Positions 33,249 to 44,861 of a stretch of 64,000 nt of DNA are shown here, piece after piece. A model generated the notes under the pieces. It made no database searches and was not told where the DNA came from. It saw only the letters and a list, made by a program, of their open reading frames with translations. Numbering within the stretch: position 1 is the first letter of the stretch; every line of letters begins with the position of its first letter. The stretch is from NCBI GenBank assembly GCA_034406715.1, contig CP137868.1, positions 62,001 to 126,000 on the forward strand. The letters are read 5' to 3'. The stretch is from Rhodotorula mucilaginosa (lineage: Eukaryota; Basidiomycota; Microbotryomycetes; Sporidiobolales; Sporidiobolaceae). Made by a program: the position numbers and the translations under genes.

Positions 33249-36200
33249 TCACAAAGCCTGCGAAGAAGGAAGAGCGAAGACGGACAGATTGAGCTCCAGG
33301 CGCAAGGACGCCAAACTGGCGGTGATCTCTTGTCCGAACAGCCCAACAGCTGCCGGCTCTTCGTTACCCATCGATCCCGCCGCCGATCCGAGCGAACCGG
33401 AACCTCCAAGCGGACACGCCTTGTTACTCGACGGGGTCTCGTCTCCACATAGGTCGAACGCGAGGCGGTCCAGCTCCTGCACCTCGATCTTGGTCCGTCG
33501 AGCGCGCGAGATCTCGCGAGCGGTACCGCCGGCGCCGTTGATGGTCGCGTCGCATTGCTGCAGCAGGCGATGGAGGAGGGGGCGCAAGACGGAGCAGTCG
33601 AGGATGTCGGGGTACCAACGCGCGCAGGTGGCGAGTTGGAAGATCGCGCACGGCACCTGGACGATGTGAACGTAGTTGCCGACGACGCTAAACCTGTCGG
33701 ACGGAGCATCTTCGTCAGCCTCAATCTCGGGAGAGCAGCCACTTTGCGACTCACGGCATCCAGACCCGACTCTCGACGCCCCATCGCAGGATCATGATCG
33801 AGGACTCGACCGACATGCGTGCCAACTCGCGAGTTCTCGGCAGCGTCAAGTCGAGCTGGTCGGGCGGGATGCACGTATAGATGTACATGAGCAGCCACAT
33901 TCGACCATGGTGCAGCGGCACAATGTGCTTGACTGCGATCGAGAGGGGCACATGTCAGTCAGCTATCCGTCGCTCAACAGAGAAGTCTGACGCCGGACCG
34001 CACTCACGCTCTGGACTGTCACCCCACTGGCTGACGGTGATCATCGCATGCTTGTGCTTCTCCTGCCACTCGTCAAGTTTCGCGAGGGACTTTTCGATCG
34101 TCTCGTACACCTCGGCAGCTGTTGGCGGTGCGGGCCGCATTGCCGGACCGAGCTTCTTGAATGCCTCGAAGAGGATGACGTTCTGTTCGAGATTTGTGCG
34201 CATGACCATGTCGGTGACGGGTTCGGCGTAGACCGAGTCGCTAATGACCTCGAGGTGGTGCCGCACGAGATCTGGAGTGTGATCGACGAAGCCGAGCTGA
34301 TGCCGCACGTAGGTGTAGCTGTGAAGAGGCAGAGAGTCAGCGCAGATTTCCGACAGAAGATGAGAGGCCCGTCCTGCTCACAAGGAATGCCAGAGACACG
34401 CGATGACGCCGACGCGAGCGATGTTGATGCTGCGCAAGCCTCGCAGGGACGAGCGTTCTTCGTTCGTCATGTGCTCGTACTCGAGCAACGAAGAGGGCCA
34501 GATGAACCGATACCCCGCGATCCACGCGTGCATGAGGAGCTCGGGCATTGCGTGATACAAGCCCAGAAGGACGAGTGCTTTGAGCGAGAGGGTCGACAGA
34601 CGCGGTTCAAACTCGGTCGTGTCGACAATGTGCGGAGCTCGGTTCATGGCGGGCGTCGGCCACGTCGGCGCATAGGCTGGGTACAGGGTCGGCGGACGGT
34701 CACCAGGGTTCCCGAGCCCGAGTTCGCTGTCGTACATCCACGCGTCGGGGAGGAAAGTCTGCCTCGCGAGTCGGAGCGCTTCGCGGAACGTGACGTGGAA
34801 AGTGTCGAAGCGGGACAAGGAGCGGGCGCCAATCGAGATCACGACGGCGAGGAAGAACGGGGACCGTCGGCGAGTCTCCTCGAACGTGAGGCGGGTCTGT
34901 CGAGGGGCATCGTCGTTGGTGTCCGAGTAGGAAAAGGTGAGATGGTATCTGCGAGGCGGTGGCGGCGGGTCGGAGGAGAAAACAGATGGTACAGATGAGG
35001 GGGTATATGGCGAGTAGTTGGTATATTACATGCGCAGGTATCGATGAAAGGAGGAGAAGGCGGGGGATCATTGACGCGGAGGGTACGGAGGAGGGGGATC
35101 ACGTTGTCTTTTCAGTCCGTCGGTCAGGACAATGCCCGAGATACGTGGACGCCTGCGGCCCTCGTTCTTTCTGAACGAGAATCGCACGCGGGGAAAAAAT
35201 AAGCAACAGCGACTCACGATTCGAAACACATGGTCGCTTCCTCCTCGCTGACGAGCCCGCGCGCGATAAAGTCGGATTCGCCGTACCCCGGTTCTCCCTT
35301 CCAGCGTTTGCCGCGGTGTTCATCGTCCGCGTCCGACTCGGCATGCTTGAGGCCGTTGGTGCTGCTGTTCAAGCCGGGTTCGTGTTTCGGAGCGGTCGGG
35401 TAGCCATCGCTCCTTGCGCTGTGAGGCGGCACCGCTCCGGGCGAGCCGTATTCGCTCATCGCAGGCGCGTACGCCGTCATGCCTCCATGCTGAACCGTGT
35501 ACGATGAGCCGTACATGCCCATCGGTGGCACGTTGGACTGCGGTGGCGCCGCGGGCGGCGGTTGTGGTTGGGTCCGGGCGATCGACAACTGCAGCGTGTA
35601 CAGCTGCTGCTCGAGGGCGGCGATTCGGCGTTCGTGCGCCGACAGCATCTCGGGAGGGACCGACTGAGTTTCGCTCGAAGCGCGCTGCTGGACGAGAGCG
35701 CCCGATTGTCCGGCCGCCGAGTCCTCGAGTACGGAAAGGCGCGATTCGAAAGCTTGCAAGCGCCTAATCACCAGAGTGTGCGGGCGGTCAATGTGTGTGA
35801 AGTGCGAGAAGATGTAGACAAGTGTACTCACCCATCGATCCAGCTCTGAGCGGCGTTCCCACCGGATCGGACTCTTGGTAGTGCCGAAGTCGGCGATTCA
35901 AAGACGCAAGCGACTCCGGCCGCTCGACATCGACGACACGGCGCCTTGCTCGGACCTTCGCACTTCATCTTTTGTCGTCTATAGGCGGTCCGGGAGCGGT
36001 CAGTATTCCGAATATGTCATTCAGAGAGGGGTGCGAGGTCTCACCGGCAAAGCTGGCACGCCATGGCACTGCGCGACTTGGTCGTCTCTTGCGAGTTGGT
36101 GCCGCCTCCGGAGGGAGTCGACGGCGTTGTCGCATGTTGCTGACTCGGTGACGTGTCGAGAGACTGAGATCCAGTCCCGTCCAGAGCGGAGTTGGTCGTC

Positions 36201-36820
36201 GAGACAGAGTTCGCTCCGATCGCAGACGCGAGTGGGTACGCAGCAGCCGCTGGAGTCGGCACTCTCGGATGTGATTGCGGGTGTTGCTGCGCCGCGAGAT
36301 AAGATGGACCGGCGGAATGCGCGAGGCCGCGCTGGAAGCGCGCGTCGGCGGCAGGAGGTTGCTGTGGATATTCTCCCGATCCGAGGGAGCGGCGCGACGA
36401 CGACGAAGACGGCGGCGGCGGTGGCTGGGCATGCATAGGCGGCAACATGGCGTGTCCTGCATGATCGATTGGCGGAAAGCCCGGCGAAGAATGCATCGGG
36501 GCAGTGCCGTAATTCGCCGCCGCCATGGCCGTGTTGTTCGAAGCGTAGTAACCTCCAACACCAGGGCCAGAGGGTCCACCAGACCCGTACAGGCTACGGA
36601 CGATCGAATGAGCGTGCTCGTTCGCTGGCTGCAGCGGTTGCCCCGGATGCGAGAACGGCGACGGTCCTCCTCCGCTCGGAGAGGCGAGGCCGTCCGCTGC
36701 TACCGCCGTAGGGTTGCTCCCCATCCGGTCAGCTCCGGGAGCACTGCCGGATTGAACGCCCGGCGGGTTATAGACCGGGTGCGGCGGCGGCGGCTGCTGC
36801 TGATCGTAGAGTCCGCTCAT
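33249..36820 (-). CDS. Zn2Cys6 fungal transcription factor 1
   Basis: Seven exons (36820-36045, 35978-35832, 35763-35218, 34948-34382, 34318-34008, 33932-33755, 33687-33249) give 987 aa. Residues 1 to about 250 are Pro/Gln/Ser/His-rich and disordered. The binuclear zinc cluster ACQLCRRQKMKCEGPSKAPC plus RRCRAAGVAC has spacing C-x2-C-x6-C-x7-C-x2-C-x6-C (about residues 255-282) and is split by intron 1 after the second Cys. A coiled-coil dimerisation stretch follows (LQAFESRLSVLED, then ERRIAALEQQLYTLQLSI). The fungal regulatory domain includes RRRSPFFLAVVISIGARSL, ALVLLGLYHAMPELL and INIARVGVIACLW. The join of exons 3 and 4 is in frame but skips the usual stretch before RRRSPF, so a small exon may have been missed at 34950-35217. 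The frame is open upstream to 37129. Confidence 0.85.
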
Positions 36821-37557
36821 TTGGGAGACCTTCCTCCCGCGCGGCCGGGACGGTGGATCGTTCTGAAGCGAGTCGACGGCCTGGCCTGGAGCCGGTAACG
36901 GTCTAATACAACAGCTCACGTTGTCACTGCACAGCTCTGTGCGTGGACGTCGTCGCCTGCCGTCGGCGGGGAGAACTTGCCCTTTTTGCCCCTCACGCTG
37001 CTCCCGGTTTCCGGCCCGGACCGCAAGGAAAAAGCTCGGCAGAAAGCTGGTCATCATCTGATTGATTCTCCTGTTCTCGCCGCCAATTCCGCTTTGCACC
37101 TCAAGCTGCACGCGTACTGTACTGTACATACGAGCGCTGGCTGTGGACTTTCGTCTGCCGCCCAGTCCGTCGCGACCGCATCACCTCCGACAGATTCCCA
37201 GTGAAAGGATATGACGGACTTGCTCTCAAACTCGGCCTCGTCTCCCTTTCCTTGTGCGGTCGAAACCTCCAAAGATGCGTATGACGACACTCTTCTGCCG
37301 TCCACAGAGGTACTGCAGCATCCGGTACGCTGGAAAGCGCAGTACTGGCTTAGACGAGCAGCAGCGAAACACGGGTGAAGGTCGACCTGCTCGGAGCGCA
37401 ATCGGGAGGGGGAAAACAAGAACAACATTACAGTATAAGATGCGAGTGAGGGTACGGCATTCTCTTGCCAGCGAGTGCGTATCGACAAGAGAAGCGCGGC
37501 GCAAGGGAAAAGAAGGCGACATCGAGGCGGAATGAGGAAAAGGCGAACAATGCGCGC
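36821..37557. other. intergenic region upstream of Zn2Cys6 factor 1
   Basis: About 740 bp between the NHP2 stop and the Zn2Cys6 start, both on the minus strand. It is partly open in frame with the downstream gene, as noted there. I see no separate gene. Confidence 0.45.
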
Positions 37558-38583
37558 TCAGTATGTCGGGATGGCAACCTCCTGCAGAAACAGATTCGGG
37601 TCAGCTGCTAGGGACATAGGAAAAGGGCAAATGAAACGAGGCACTGCGGCGACGCACCATCGACTCGACCTCCTTCTTGACTCCTGCGTACTCTTCCTGG
37701 AACTCCTTCTCCGTCTCCTTGGCCTTCGAGTCATCCTTGGCCGCCTCGCCGTCCTTGGCCGCTTTCCGCTTCATGCCCTTCTCGGCGACCATGACGCAGG
37801 ATGTCGGTCGCTTGGTCGAAGAGGCGAGACCGAGAGACTCCTTCGAAGTGACCCACTGCGGGCGCGGGAGACGGGGGGGTCAATGTCTGCGATTGCTGTT
37901 GAGGGGAATGCGTGAGGATGGACATACGATGTAAGGGCAGTTTGCCTCTTCCGCGAGCAGAGGAATGTGGGTGAGAATGTCGAGGGGCGAGATGTCGGCA
38001 GCCAAAACAACGATGCTGCAGAGCAAAACGGTCAGCTCCGGGTGCGGCACGGTACGTTGTCCGATACCGCCACGCACCCCTTCTCGCCCTTGCGGATCGA
38101 CTTGACGACCTCCTTGACGCCTCGCTTCAGGTGCCGAGATTTGGACGCTGGTTTCGAAGGGGCGGTGCAGAATGTCAGTCGGGGCGCCGAGAACGGGGGG
38201 GACGTGACAACCTCGTCCGAGCCTGCGGGCTTGTCTAGACATGCATAGACCTTGTACCCGTGGACTGGGAACGTCCAACAGGCCCGGCGAGGTGTGTGAC
38301 GGGCGGCGAGGAACTCACCCTTCTTGACCAAGCGCAGGACGTGCTTGCCCGTCTTCTTGACGGCAAGAGGCTTTGCGATCTCTGCGAGCTGCTCGAGTCC
38401 GACCTCCTTGTCATCTCCCTCCGCAGCGCCGGCCGCGCCGCTCTTGTCCTTCTTGTCCTTCTTGCTCTTCTTGGTCGGCGAAGCGACAGCGGGCGGAGCG
38501 GCCGAGTCGACCTCCATCGCAGCCGGCGCGGCGGCGTCGGACGCCGTAGCCTGGTCGAGAGTACGCTTGGATGACTTGCCCAT
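37558..38583 (-). CDS. NHP2: H/ACA ribonucleoprotein subunit Nhp2 (L7Ae family)
   Basis: Five exons (38583-38319, 38147-38078, 38015-37928, 37855-37658, 37581-37558) give 214 aa. Nhp2 binds the kink-turn of H/ACA guide RNAs with Cbf5, Nop10 and Gar1 in the nucleolus for rRNA pseudouridylation. An N-terminal Lys-rich extension (KKSKKDKKDKSG) precedes the L7Ae core: LAEIAKPLAVKKTGK, SKSRHLKRGVKEVVKSIRKG, IVVLAADISPLDILTHIPLL and EEANCPYI, then WVTSKESLGLASSTKRPTS. This is longer than yeast Nhp2 (156 aa), owing to the N-terminal tail and an acidic C-terminal helix (EKEFQEEYAGVKKEVESM). The final exon encodes only seven residues plus the stop. The second residue after ATG is Gly, then Lys/Ser-rich. 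Confidence 0.93.
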
Positions 38584-39077
38584 CGTTCGAGTCTAGCAGG
38601 AGCCGAGTACCGAGCAGACTTGTCACGAGTCGGTTCCCGCTTCGCTCCGTCGTCGCCTCGAGCTTTCGGTCATCTTTTTGGCCTGCTCTCGGACCTCGTT
38701 TCTCTGATGCGAGCATATGGGAGGTCATACACACAGCAAACCATAGGATATATATAGTGCTTCTGCGATCCGTCCCTGTGCGAAAGACCTCAGGACTGCC
38801 GGTGTCCGCGGCCCGGTCAGAATTTCGAGGAGCTTAGGGCATAGAGCCTTTTGTTGCGAGGACTGACCTAGTATAGTCACAATACTTGCTGTGGTCACCT
38901 GGGCACGAGCCATTAATGACACCTCTGTATATAGACTTGTTTGTCTTGTCCTGCGTCATTCCGGAGTCTCCGGCATCTTGCTCTTCGCTCGGCAAGCCCT
39001 TGCCAAAGACTCGGGAGTGCACTACAGTACTCGTTCTTTCGTTCGTCTCCCTCAAACGCTCGAGCGCTGCCACTCAG
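38584..39077. promoter_or_regulatory. divergent promoter region NHP2 / FAD oxidase
   Basis: About 490 bp between two divergent starts. TATA-like runs are visible at about 38747-38756 (ggatatatatag) and about 38929-38937 (tgtatatag), the latter about 145 bp before the oxidase ATG. Their use is not shown. Confidence 0.4.
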
Positions 39078-40958
39078 ATGCTGTTGCCGCCTCAGCTCCT
39101 CGCGGCGACGACCGCCGCAGCAGCTGTTGCCTTGCTCTCGCTCGCCGACTGTGCTTCCGCCGTCCCGCTGTGGACTCGCGACAACGGCGGACTGTACGAC
39201 TGCTTGTGGAACGCCGGATTGTCCCCCGTCACGACCAGCTCGAGCGACTATGCTAGCGATTCCGGCAAGTCCCACTTTCGTTGAGACCGCGAGCAGGAGA
39301 GGGCGAGGCAAAGTACCACCGAAGAGACGGTAGCGTTCACGCCTCCTTGAAACGCAAGCCATGCTGACCGCGATTGCTGTTCAAACAGCCGCCTACAACC
39401 AACGCCTGCAACCCGAACCGACCGCGATCCTGTACCCGTCTTCGCAGGAGCAAATCGCGCAAGCGTTGTCCTGCGCGTCTCAAACCGGCGTCAAGGTCTC
39501 AGCCCGCGGCGGAGGTCACTCGTACGCTTCCTACGGCCTCGGAGGCGACAACGGAGCCCTCATCATCGACCTCGGAAACTTTCGCAACATCTCTGTCGAC
39601 GACAACGGTCGAGCGAGTATCGGAGCCGGGAACCGGCTTGGAGACATCTACCTTGCGCTGAATGACTACGGGCGGGCTATCGCTGCCGGAGTCTGCGAAG
39701 CGGTTGGAATTGGAGGCCACGCCGGCTTTGGCGGTGAGGACCGAGACCAGTTCACGTCCCGCGCGCGCGGTGCTCTTGTACTGAACCCGGCGTCGAATCC
39801 CTCGCAGGGTTCGGCCTCCCGAGTCGCATGTGGGGTTTCACCAGCGACCAAGTCATCGCTTACGACGTCGTGCTCGCGAACGGTACCTCCATAATCAACC
39901 TAACGCGCGACAAGAGCCCCGACCTCTTCTGGGCTCTGAACGGCGCCGCCCCGAATTTTGCCATCGTGACGACGTACCACCTCGAGACGCATCATGCGCC
40001 CGCGACTGCCGTCACCTACTCTTACTACTATGACTCGCCTTCAACCGTCAATGCCGCGACGGCGTTCAACTCGTTCGCCGAGTTTGGGAACCTGTCCGCG
40101 CCGGCCAATTTGGGCCTGCAGGCCACGACGGGCGCCAACTCGTTCGAGATCTCGGGAGTCTGGTACGGCCCCAAAGCCGAATTCTGGGGCGTGATTCAAC
40201 CGCTCAAGGACGAACTCCCACCTGGGTACACCGAGACGGTCGAGAGCATGTCGTGGATCGACAGCGCCAAGAAGCTCGCGGGAACGGACGACCTCAGCAC
40301 ACATGGCCAGATGCTCGTCTCTCGCGATAGCTTCTATGCCAAGAGTTTGAGTACGCCCTCGACGATCCCGATCTCGGTCGACGTGGTCGAGTCCTTTTTC
40401 GACTATCTGTTCAATGCCAACACTTCCACCAACTGGTTCGGTGAGACTCTCTTTTCCTCGCACTCATCAAGAGGAACCGAGGCTAATTGAGGTACCGGCA
40501 GTCCAAACGGATCTTTATGGCGGGCGCAACTCGTACATCAACTCGATCTCGCTTAACGAGTCCTCGTTCGGTCACCGCGACAAGTTCTTGAACTTCCAGC
40601 TCTACGCGAGCTCGCCGACTTATGGTAACCCGTACCCGACCGACGATGGGATACCGTTTGTCCAAGGGTGAGTCGTTTCCGCCAGATCCTTCGTTTCATT
40701 CGGAACCGCTGTTGACGCTCCGGACCTCGCAGAATGTACGACACGCTCGTGAACGGGATGACCTCGCGCGGCTGGTCGAGCCGCTCGTCCGACCCGAACG
40801 GATACGCGGCTTACGTCAACTATGTCGACCCTCGGTTGTCCTCCGACGAGGTCAAGAACCTGTACTGGGGCAGCCAGTACAACCGCCTGGCGTCCCTCAA
40901 GTCGCGCTACGACCCGAATGGGCTCCTGCACAACCCGCAATCGATCCTGCCGCAGTAG
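39078..40958 (+). CDS. secreted BBE-type FAD-linked oxidase (AA7-like)
   Basis: Five exons (39078-39264, 39389-39733, 39808-40440, 40502-40667, 40733-40958) give 518 aa. A signal peptide is clear (Ala/Leu-rich core LLAATTAAAAVALLSLA, likely cut after CASA). The FAD-binding PCMH domain has KVSARGGGHSYASYG, with His at about 105, and GVCEAVGIGGHAGFGG, with Cys at about 165; these are the two residues that bind FAD covalently in this family. The C-terminal BBE segment is NYVDPRLSSDEVKNLYWG then RLASLKSRYDPNGLLHN. Relatives oxidise oligosaccharides at C1 or modify alkaloids; an extracellular carbohydrate oxidase is the likelier role here. Several N-x-S/T sites fit secretion. Intron 1 appears to be GC-AG (TCCG|GCAAGT). 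Confidence 0.92.
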
Positions 40959-41590
40959 GCCCGGTGCCCGCTCTCTTCGCTATACCCGACTCTTCCTTTC
41001 GCTTTTCCCACCGTACCGTAATTTTGATATCCCTCCGTCAGCGCATCCTTACAGACATTTGCCTCGGACCTCTGCAAATATGTAGCCTTACTCTCGGCTT
41101 CATCGTATCCGCAATGTATCTTCTCTCTACTCCTGTACCGGGCGCGTCGGAAGCTCTCCGAAGGATTTTCGACTTTCGGCTGGCCAACTCGGGCAAGCCC
41201 ACCTCTGCTTCCGATACTTCTCGCTCAGACGCAGGCAAACAAATCTGTACGTCAGGCAAGAGCTGCTTCTTATGCTGTATTGCGCGCACGACTCGCGCTG
41301 CGGCTACATCATCGCCGCCCGCGGCTTCAATCCGAACCCGCGTCATCGGTTCATCAGCTCTGGAGGCAGCGAACCCGTCTGGACGAAGCGGCGCGACAGG
41401 CGGGGGAGGGAGGTACTCACTTAGGGGGCACAAGGACTGAAAGTCCCTCACGATCTCCAGTGCGCGCGGAGGAGAGTACTTCGGGAGCGATGTGGGGACT
41501 TGGCTGGGAGGATGCGGGATCAGCAAGAGGCCACTGCGGATACGACACAGGGTGCGCTGACGCGGATATACTGGTCGCAGCTCCTTGAAT
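40959..41590. other. intergenic region
   Basis: About 630 bp between the oxidase and the TspO gene (same strand). I see no gene. Confidence 0.45.
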
Positions 41591-42404
41591 ATGCCGTTCC
41601 AACTCCCAGCGCTTTTGTACGCGATCCCGCGAAACCCGGCCATCGCGGTGAGTAGCGACGTCCCGCTCGCGTTTCTCTAGACCAGACTCGAAGCTGATGG
41701 CTATGGTTGCAGGTCGGACTCCCGCTCGTCCTCGGCTTCGTTGACGGGACGGGCTCGAACGGGTCCGTCAAGACTTGGTACCCGACCCTGAACCGTCCGC
41801 CTGCCGTTCCGCCCTCGTGGGCCTTCCCGGCCGCCTGGACCGTCCTGTACCTCGCGATGGGTTGGGCGAGTCACCTCATCGTCAACAAGTACGACGCTTC
41901 GCTTCCGGGTTCGCCAATGCGCGCCCTGGCCGACTCGGCGCTCAAGTTGTACTGGGGACAGTTTGCGCTCAACATGCTCTGGTCGCCCGTGAGTAGTCCC
42001 GCCTTTCCGTTCATCACTTGAATGCGGAAGCTCATGTTGGCTTTTCTCGTGACCGCAGATCTTCTTCGGCATGAGGAAGCCGCTCCTCGCGCTTCTCGAC
42101 ATTTCCCTCTTGACCCCGTGCGCTTTCCTCCTCACCTCGAAGGCGTACCAGGTCGACCCGCGAACGGCATACTGCCTCGTCCCGTACTGCGCCTGGCTCA
42201 GCTACGCGACCTACCTGAACGGTCAGTTCGCCTGTTCTCCCTCACAGGATACATTTTTGGCTTCCGGGCGGCAAAGTTGCCGGACCAGAACTCTTTGTCC
42301 CCGTAGATCAGGAAACTAACGCCTCCGTTACTCCGTCAGCTGGTTTCGCGTGGCTCAACGACCTCGGACAGGGCAAGCCGAAGCGCGACTCGAAGGGTCT
42401 CTGA
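41591..42404 (+). CDS. TspO/MBR family membrane protein
   Basis: Four exons (41591-41647, 41713-41988, 42059-42221, 42340-42404) give 186 aa with five membrane segments. Family motifs: WYPTLNRPPAVPPSWAFPAA (loop and start of helix 2), WTVLYLAMGWASHLIV, ALNMLWSPIFFGMRKPLLAL and PYCAWLSYATYLNAGFAWLN. TspO proteins sit in the mitochondrial outer membrane of animals or in bacterial and plant membranes and bind porphyrins and sterols. The fungal role is poorly known, so heme or tetrapyrrole handling is an inference. The ATG at 41591 gives a short N-terminus (MPFQLPALLYAIPRNPAIA) that leads directly into helix 1. Confidence 0.92.
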
Positions 42405-44861
42405 GATCTCGATGTGCCGCCACCTCCGTCCGTGACATCCACTACACCCATGTCCAGGTCGGTCACTTGACAGGTGCGAGTTCATGTAGTCTCCAGCAGT
42501 GCCCAGTCAAAATCGATGTACATACATATTTGCTTCATCCGCGCGAGAATGCGTTCCTTCGCGTGATGACGGAATTTTGTCGTGTGTATCAGCCAGAGCA
42601 AGCCAACATTGCGTGGATAGCGAACGCAGACGCTGGTGAAGCCAAGGGTGCGAAGCATCACTGTCCGGCTGTGTTCCGAAGCGGGAGGAGGAATAGAATG
42701 AGCGCGCGAGAGAAGCCGGCGAGATGGTAACTCTGCGCTCTAATTGCCCAAGCGGCCAGCCGTTGAGCGCGCCTTCGTGTCCGTACAGGGTGCCGTGAAA
42801 CCGTACAACTTTCCTTCCGAGCCCTGGCGGCGCTTGTCCGTCAACTTGCTCCGGACAGCGACGTGATCTGGGCGGTTCTCTGACAGCCCGAGCTCCGAAG
42901 GCACGCATGGTCTGCTCCGGAAGAGACGGGATCAGCGGTGATAATCCGGAGGACAGCAAAGCGGAAGAATGGGTCATGAAAGGCGTTTTGTTACACCGTG
43001 AAATGATTATGCTAGTCTCAAGAAAGCTCGGACATGGATTCGAATTAGGCGCCTTCTGATCGCGCCACCTCACCCTCGACGATACCTGCTTTGACATCCT
43101 TTTCCGTCTGCGAGATCGTACCGCCAATAGCCTCCTTATATGTGACCGGTGCGGTACCTCCCTCCTCCTCCTCCTTCGAGCCAGATCTCTCGCCAAAGTC
43201 AATCAGGTGCCGCTGATTGTAGCGAATTCGTCTTCTGCCCGGGCTAGCTCGCCTCGCCGACCACGGGAAGCTCGAGCGCTAGACCACTTTCGATGAGCTT
43301 TGCGAGGCGGAAATAGGGAAGGCGAGCCGGCTGGCAAAGCCTTCGAAGGAAAAGCAGGCGGGTGGTCCCTCGAGAACGGTGGAATGGGCAATGTTGCTCC
43401 GATTGTCACGGTGTGGTCGCAGCCAGCGATAGCACGTGCAGTAGCTTTCCCGAGACCTTTGGTCGCACCGAAAAGTCACGGCTCATGGGTAGCGACTGAA
43501 CGAGCTGCAGGTCCTGTTGCACGCCGAAGTCCCCAAAGCATGCTGTGTGATGGCCGCATACGGAGCCATGTAGCTGCCGACGCGACGTGCCTGACAGCTA
43601 TATTACTTGGAGCATTTCATTGTAAAGCAGGACAGCTCTGAGAGGCTCGACGACCGCAAACGAGCACGAACAGCGAGCGCGACGCGCATGCAGGAGGTGG
43701 AGCAGCTAGCCGGCGCACGTCGACGTCAAGCCGGGCAGCCAGCTGAGCTGGCGCGCTGGCGACTTTGTCCCACCCAAGCTTGAGCGTGACGTGACCTGCA
43801 GCACGACGACATCGAACCGAGGAGCGGAGGAAAGATCGTTCGCTGAACTCGAGCTTGGGACCGATCGGAGACGCGTACGGACGACCCTCGGATTTCCGTG
43901 AGACATGGTTTTGTCTGCTCGCGTGACGGCTGAAAACTCGGACACCACCGCCTCTTAACTCCGTTCGCCGCATGCAGTTACCCACTTGCACCACTCGCTT
44001 GCCCACTGGCTTCATCTCCCTCCGTTTTGCGAGATGAGCGTGTCGAATGCAACATCGTTTCCGTGCACTGTGACGTCTGTCTGCTCCTGCAAGTCCTCGC
44101 AAGTCGCCTTGGAGCATCCAGCGTACATGCTGGTCCTGAATGGACGCTCGATCGCGTCGGCGTTCTCGGTCTAGGCACCGCCGGACCTGGGGAACGAAAG
44201 CAAAAATCGGTACCCTTCGCCAGCTCTTCGAGTCCGAAGTCGACAGGGTTCCTGCACGGGACGAGTGCTTCTTTGGCTCTCTAATCACCTGCTACGAGTG
44301 GACGTGTATCCGCCGACCTCGCCTCTGCTCTCACGACGACGAAGGGCGCCCCCGTCTCGCTGGGCTGCCCCCCCACACACAGACCGCTGCCCCTGGAGAC
44401 GATCCTGCTTGTCCTTCGTGTCGCTCGCTGCATCTTCCACAGACGGTCTTCGGAGTGAGTGTACGGATGATCCGAGATCGCGGAGGTGTAGTTGCTGACT
44501 CTCCGTCCCTGCAGCATCTCCATCTGTTCGTTCGAGTCGACGCGGGCGCAAATAGAGTGGCCTGAATCGGTTACCTCCGGCGCTCCCTCAAGCTAGCCAA
44601 GGGTTGACCATAAACGCTCGTGCCCGAACGTGAGCTTTCTCGTCTGTACGTGCTCAAAGCGATTCGCGTCCAGGAGCTGTGGCGTCGAATCGGGCGTTTG
44701 GTTTTTCCTCGCCGCTCAGGCAATCGCCCTCTGACGCTGCGTTCCTGTTCACTCTGCAGAAACATCTCTTGTGGGTTGCGCGCGCTGCTAACGCGATGCT
44801 TTAGACCTGTGGCGTGAAAAACGGACTGACGCCCGGACTGCGCACTGCTTAGGTGGGCGCC
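42405..44861. other. 2.4 kb gene-poor gap
   Basis: The longest stretch without an intact gene in the window. Its only interpretable content is the decayed inverted copy of the DHA2 3' end at 42667-43185. Open frames elsewhere (for example 43617-44288 minus and 44140-44565 plus) show no domain, mirror each other across strands and lack intron-linked extensions. The right part probably includes the promoter of the second Zn2Cys6 gene. Confidence 0.55.
42667..43185 (-). pseudogene. decayed fragment of a DHA2 transporter, C-terminal tail plus 3' flank
   Basis: Read on the minus strand, this encodes TYKEAIGGTISQTEKDV then [15 protein letters not shown] and a stop. It matches the intact DHA2 C-terminus at 32618-32718 ([17 protein letters not shown] then [15 protein letters not shown]) with the stop at the same place (TAA instead of TAG). 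The match continues about 375 bp beyond the stop. Nothing upstream of the tail (beyond 43185) resembles the membrane part of the transporter, so only the 3' end was copied or has survived. Substitutions are many, so the copy is not recent. Confidence 0.85.

Noticed and set aside
35099-35217. possible small exon reading STYLGHCPD between exons 3 and 4 of Zn2Cys6 factor 1
   Set aside because: It would be out of phase with the next exon unless another splice is assumed; kept only as a question in the findings.
43617-44288. 223-codon minus-strand frame in the gap before Zn2Cys6 factor 2
   Set aside because: No domain, biased composition, overlapped by equally long frames on the other strand.
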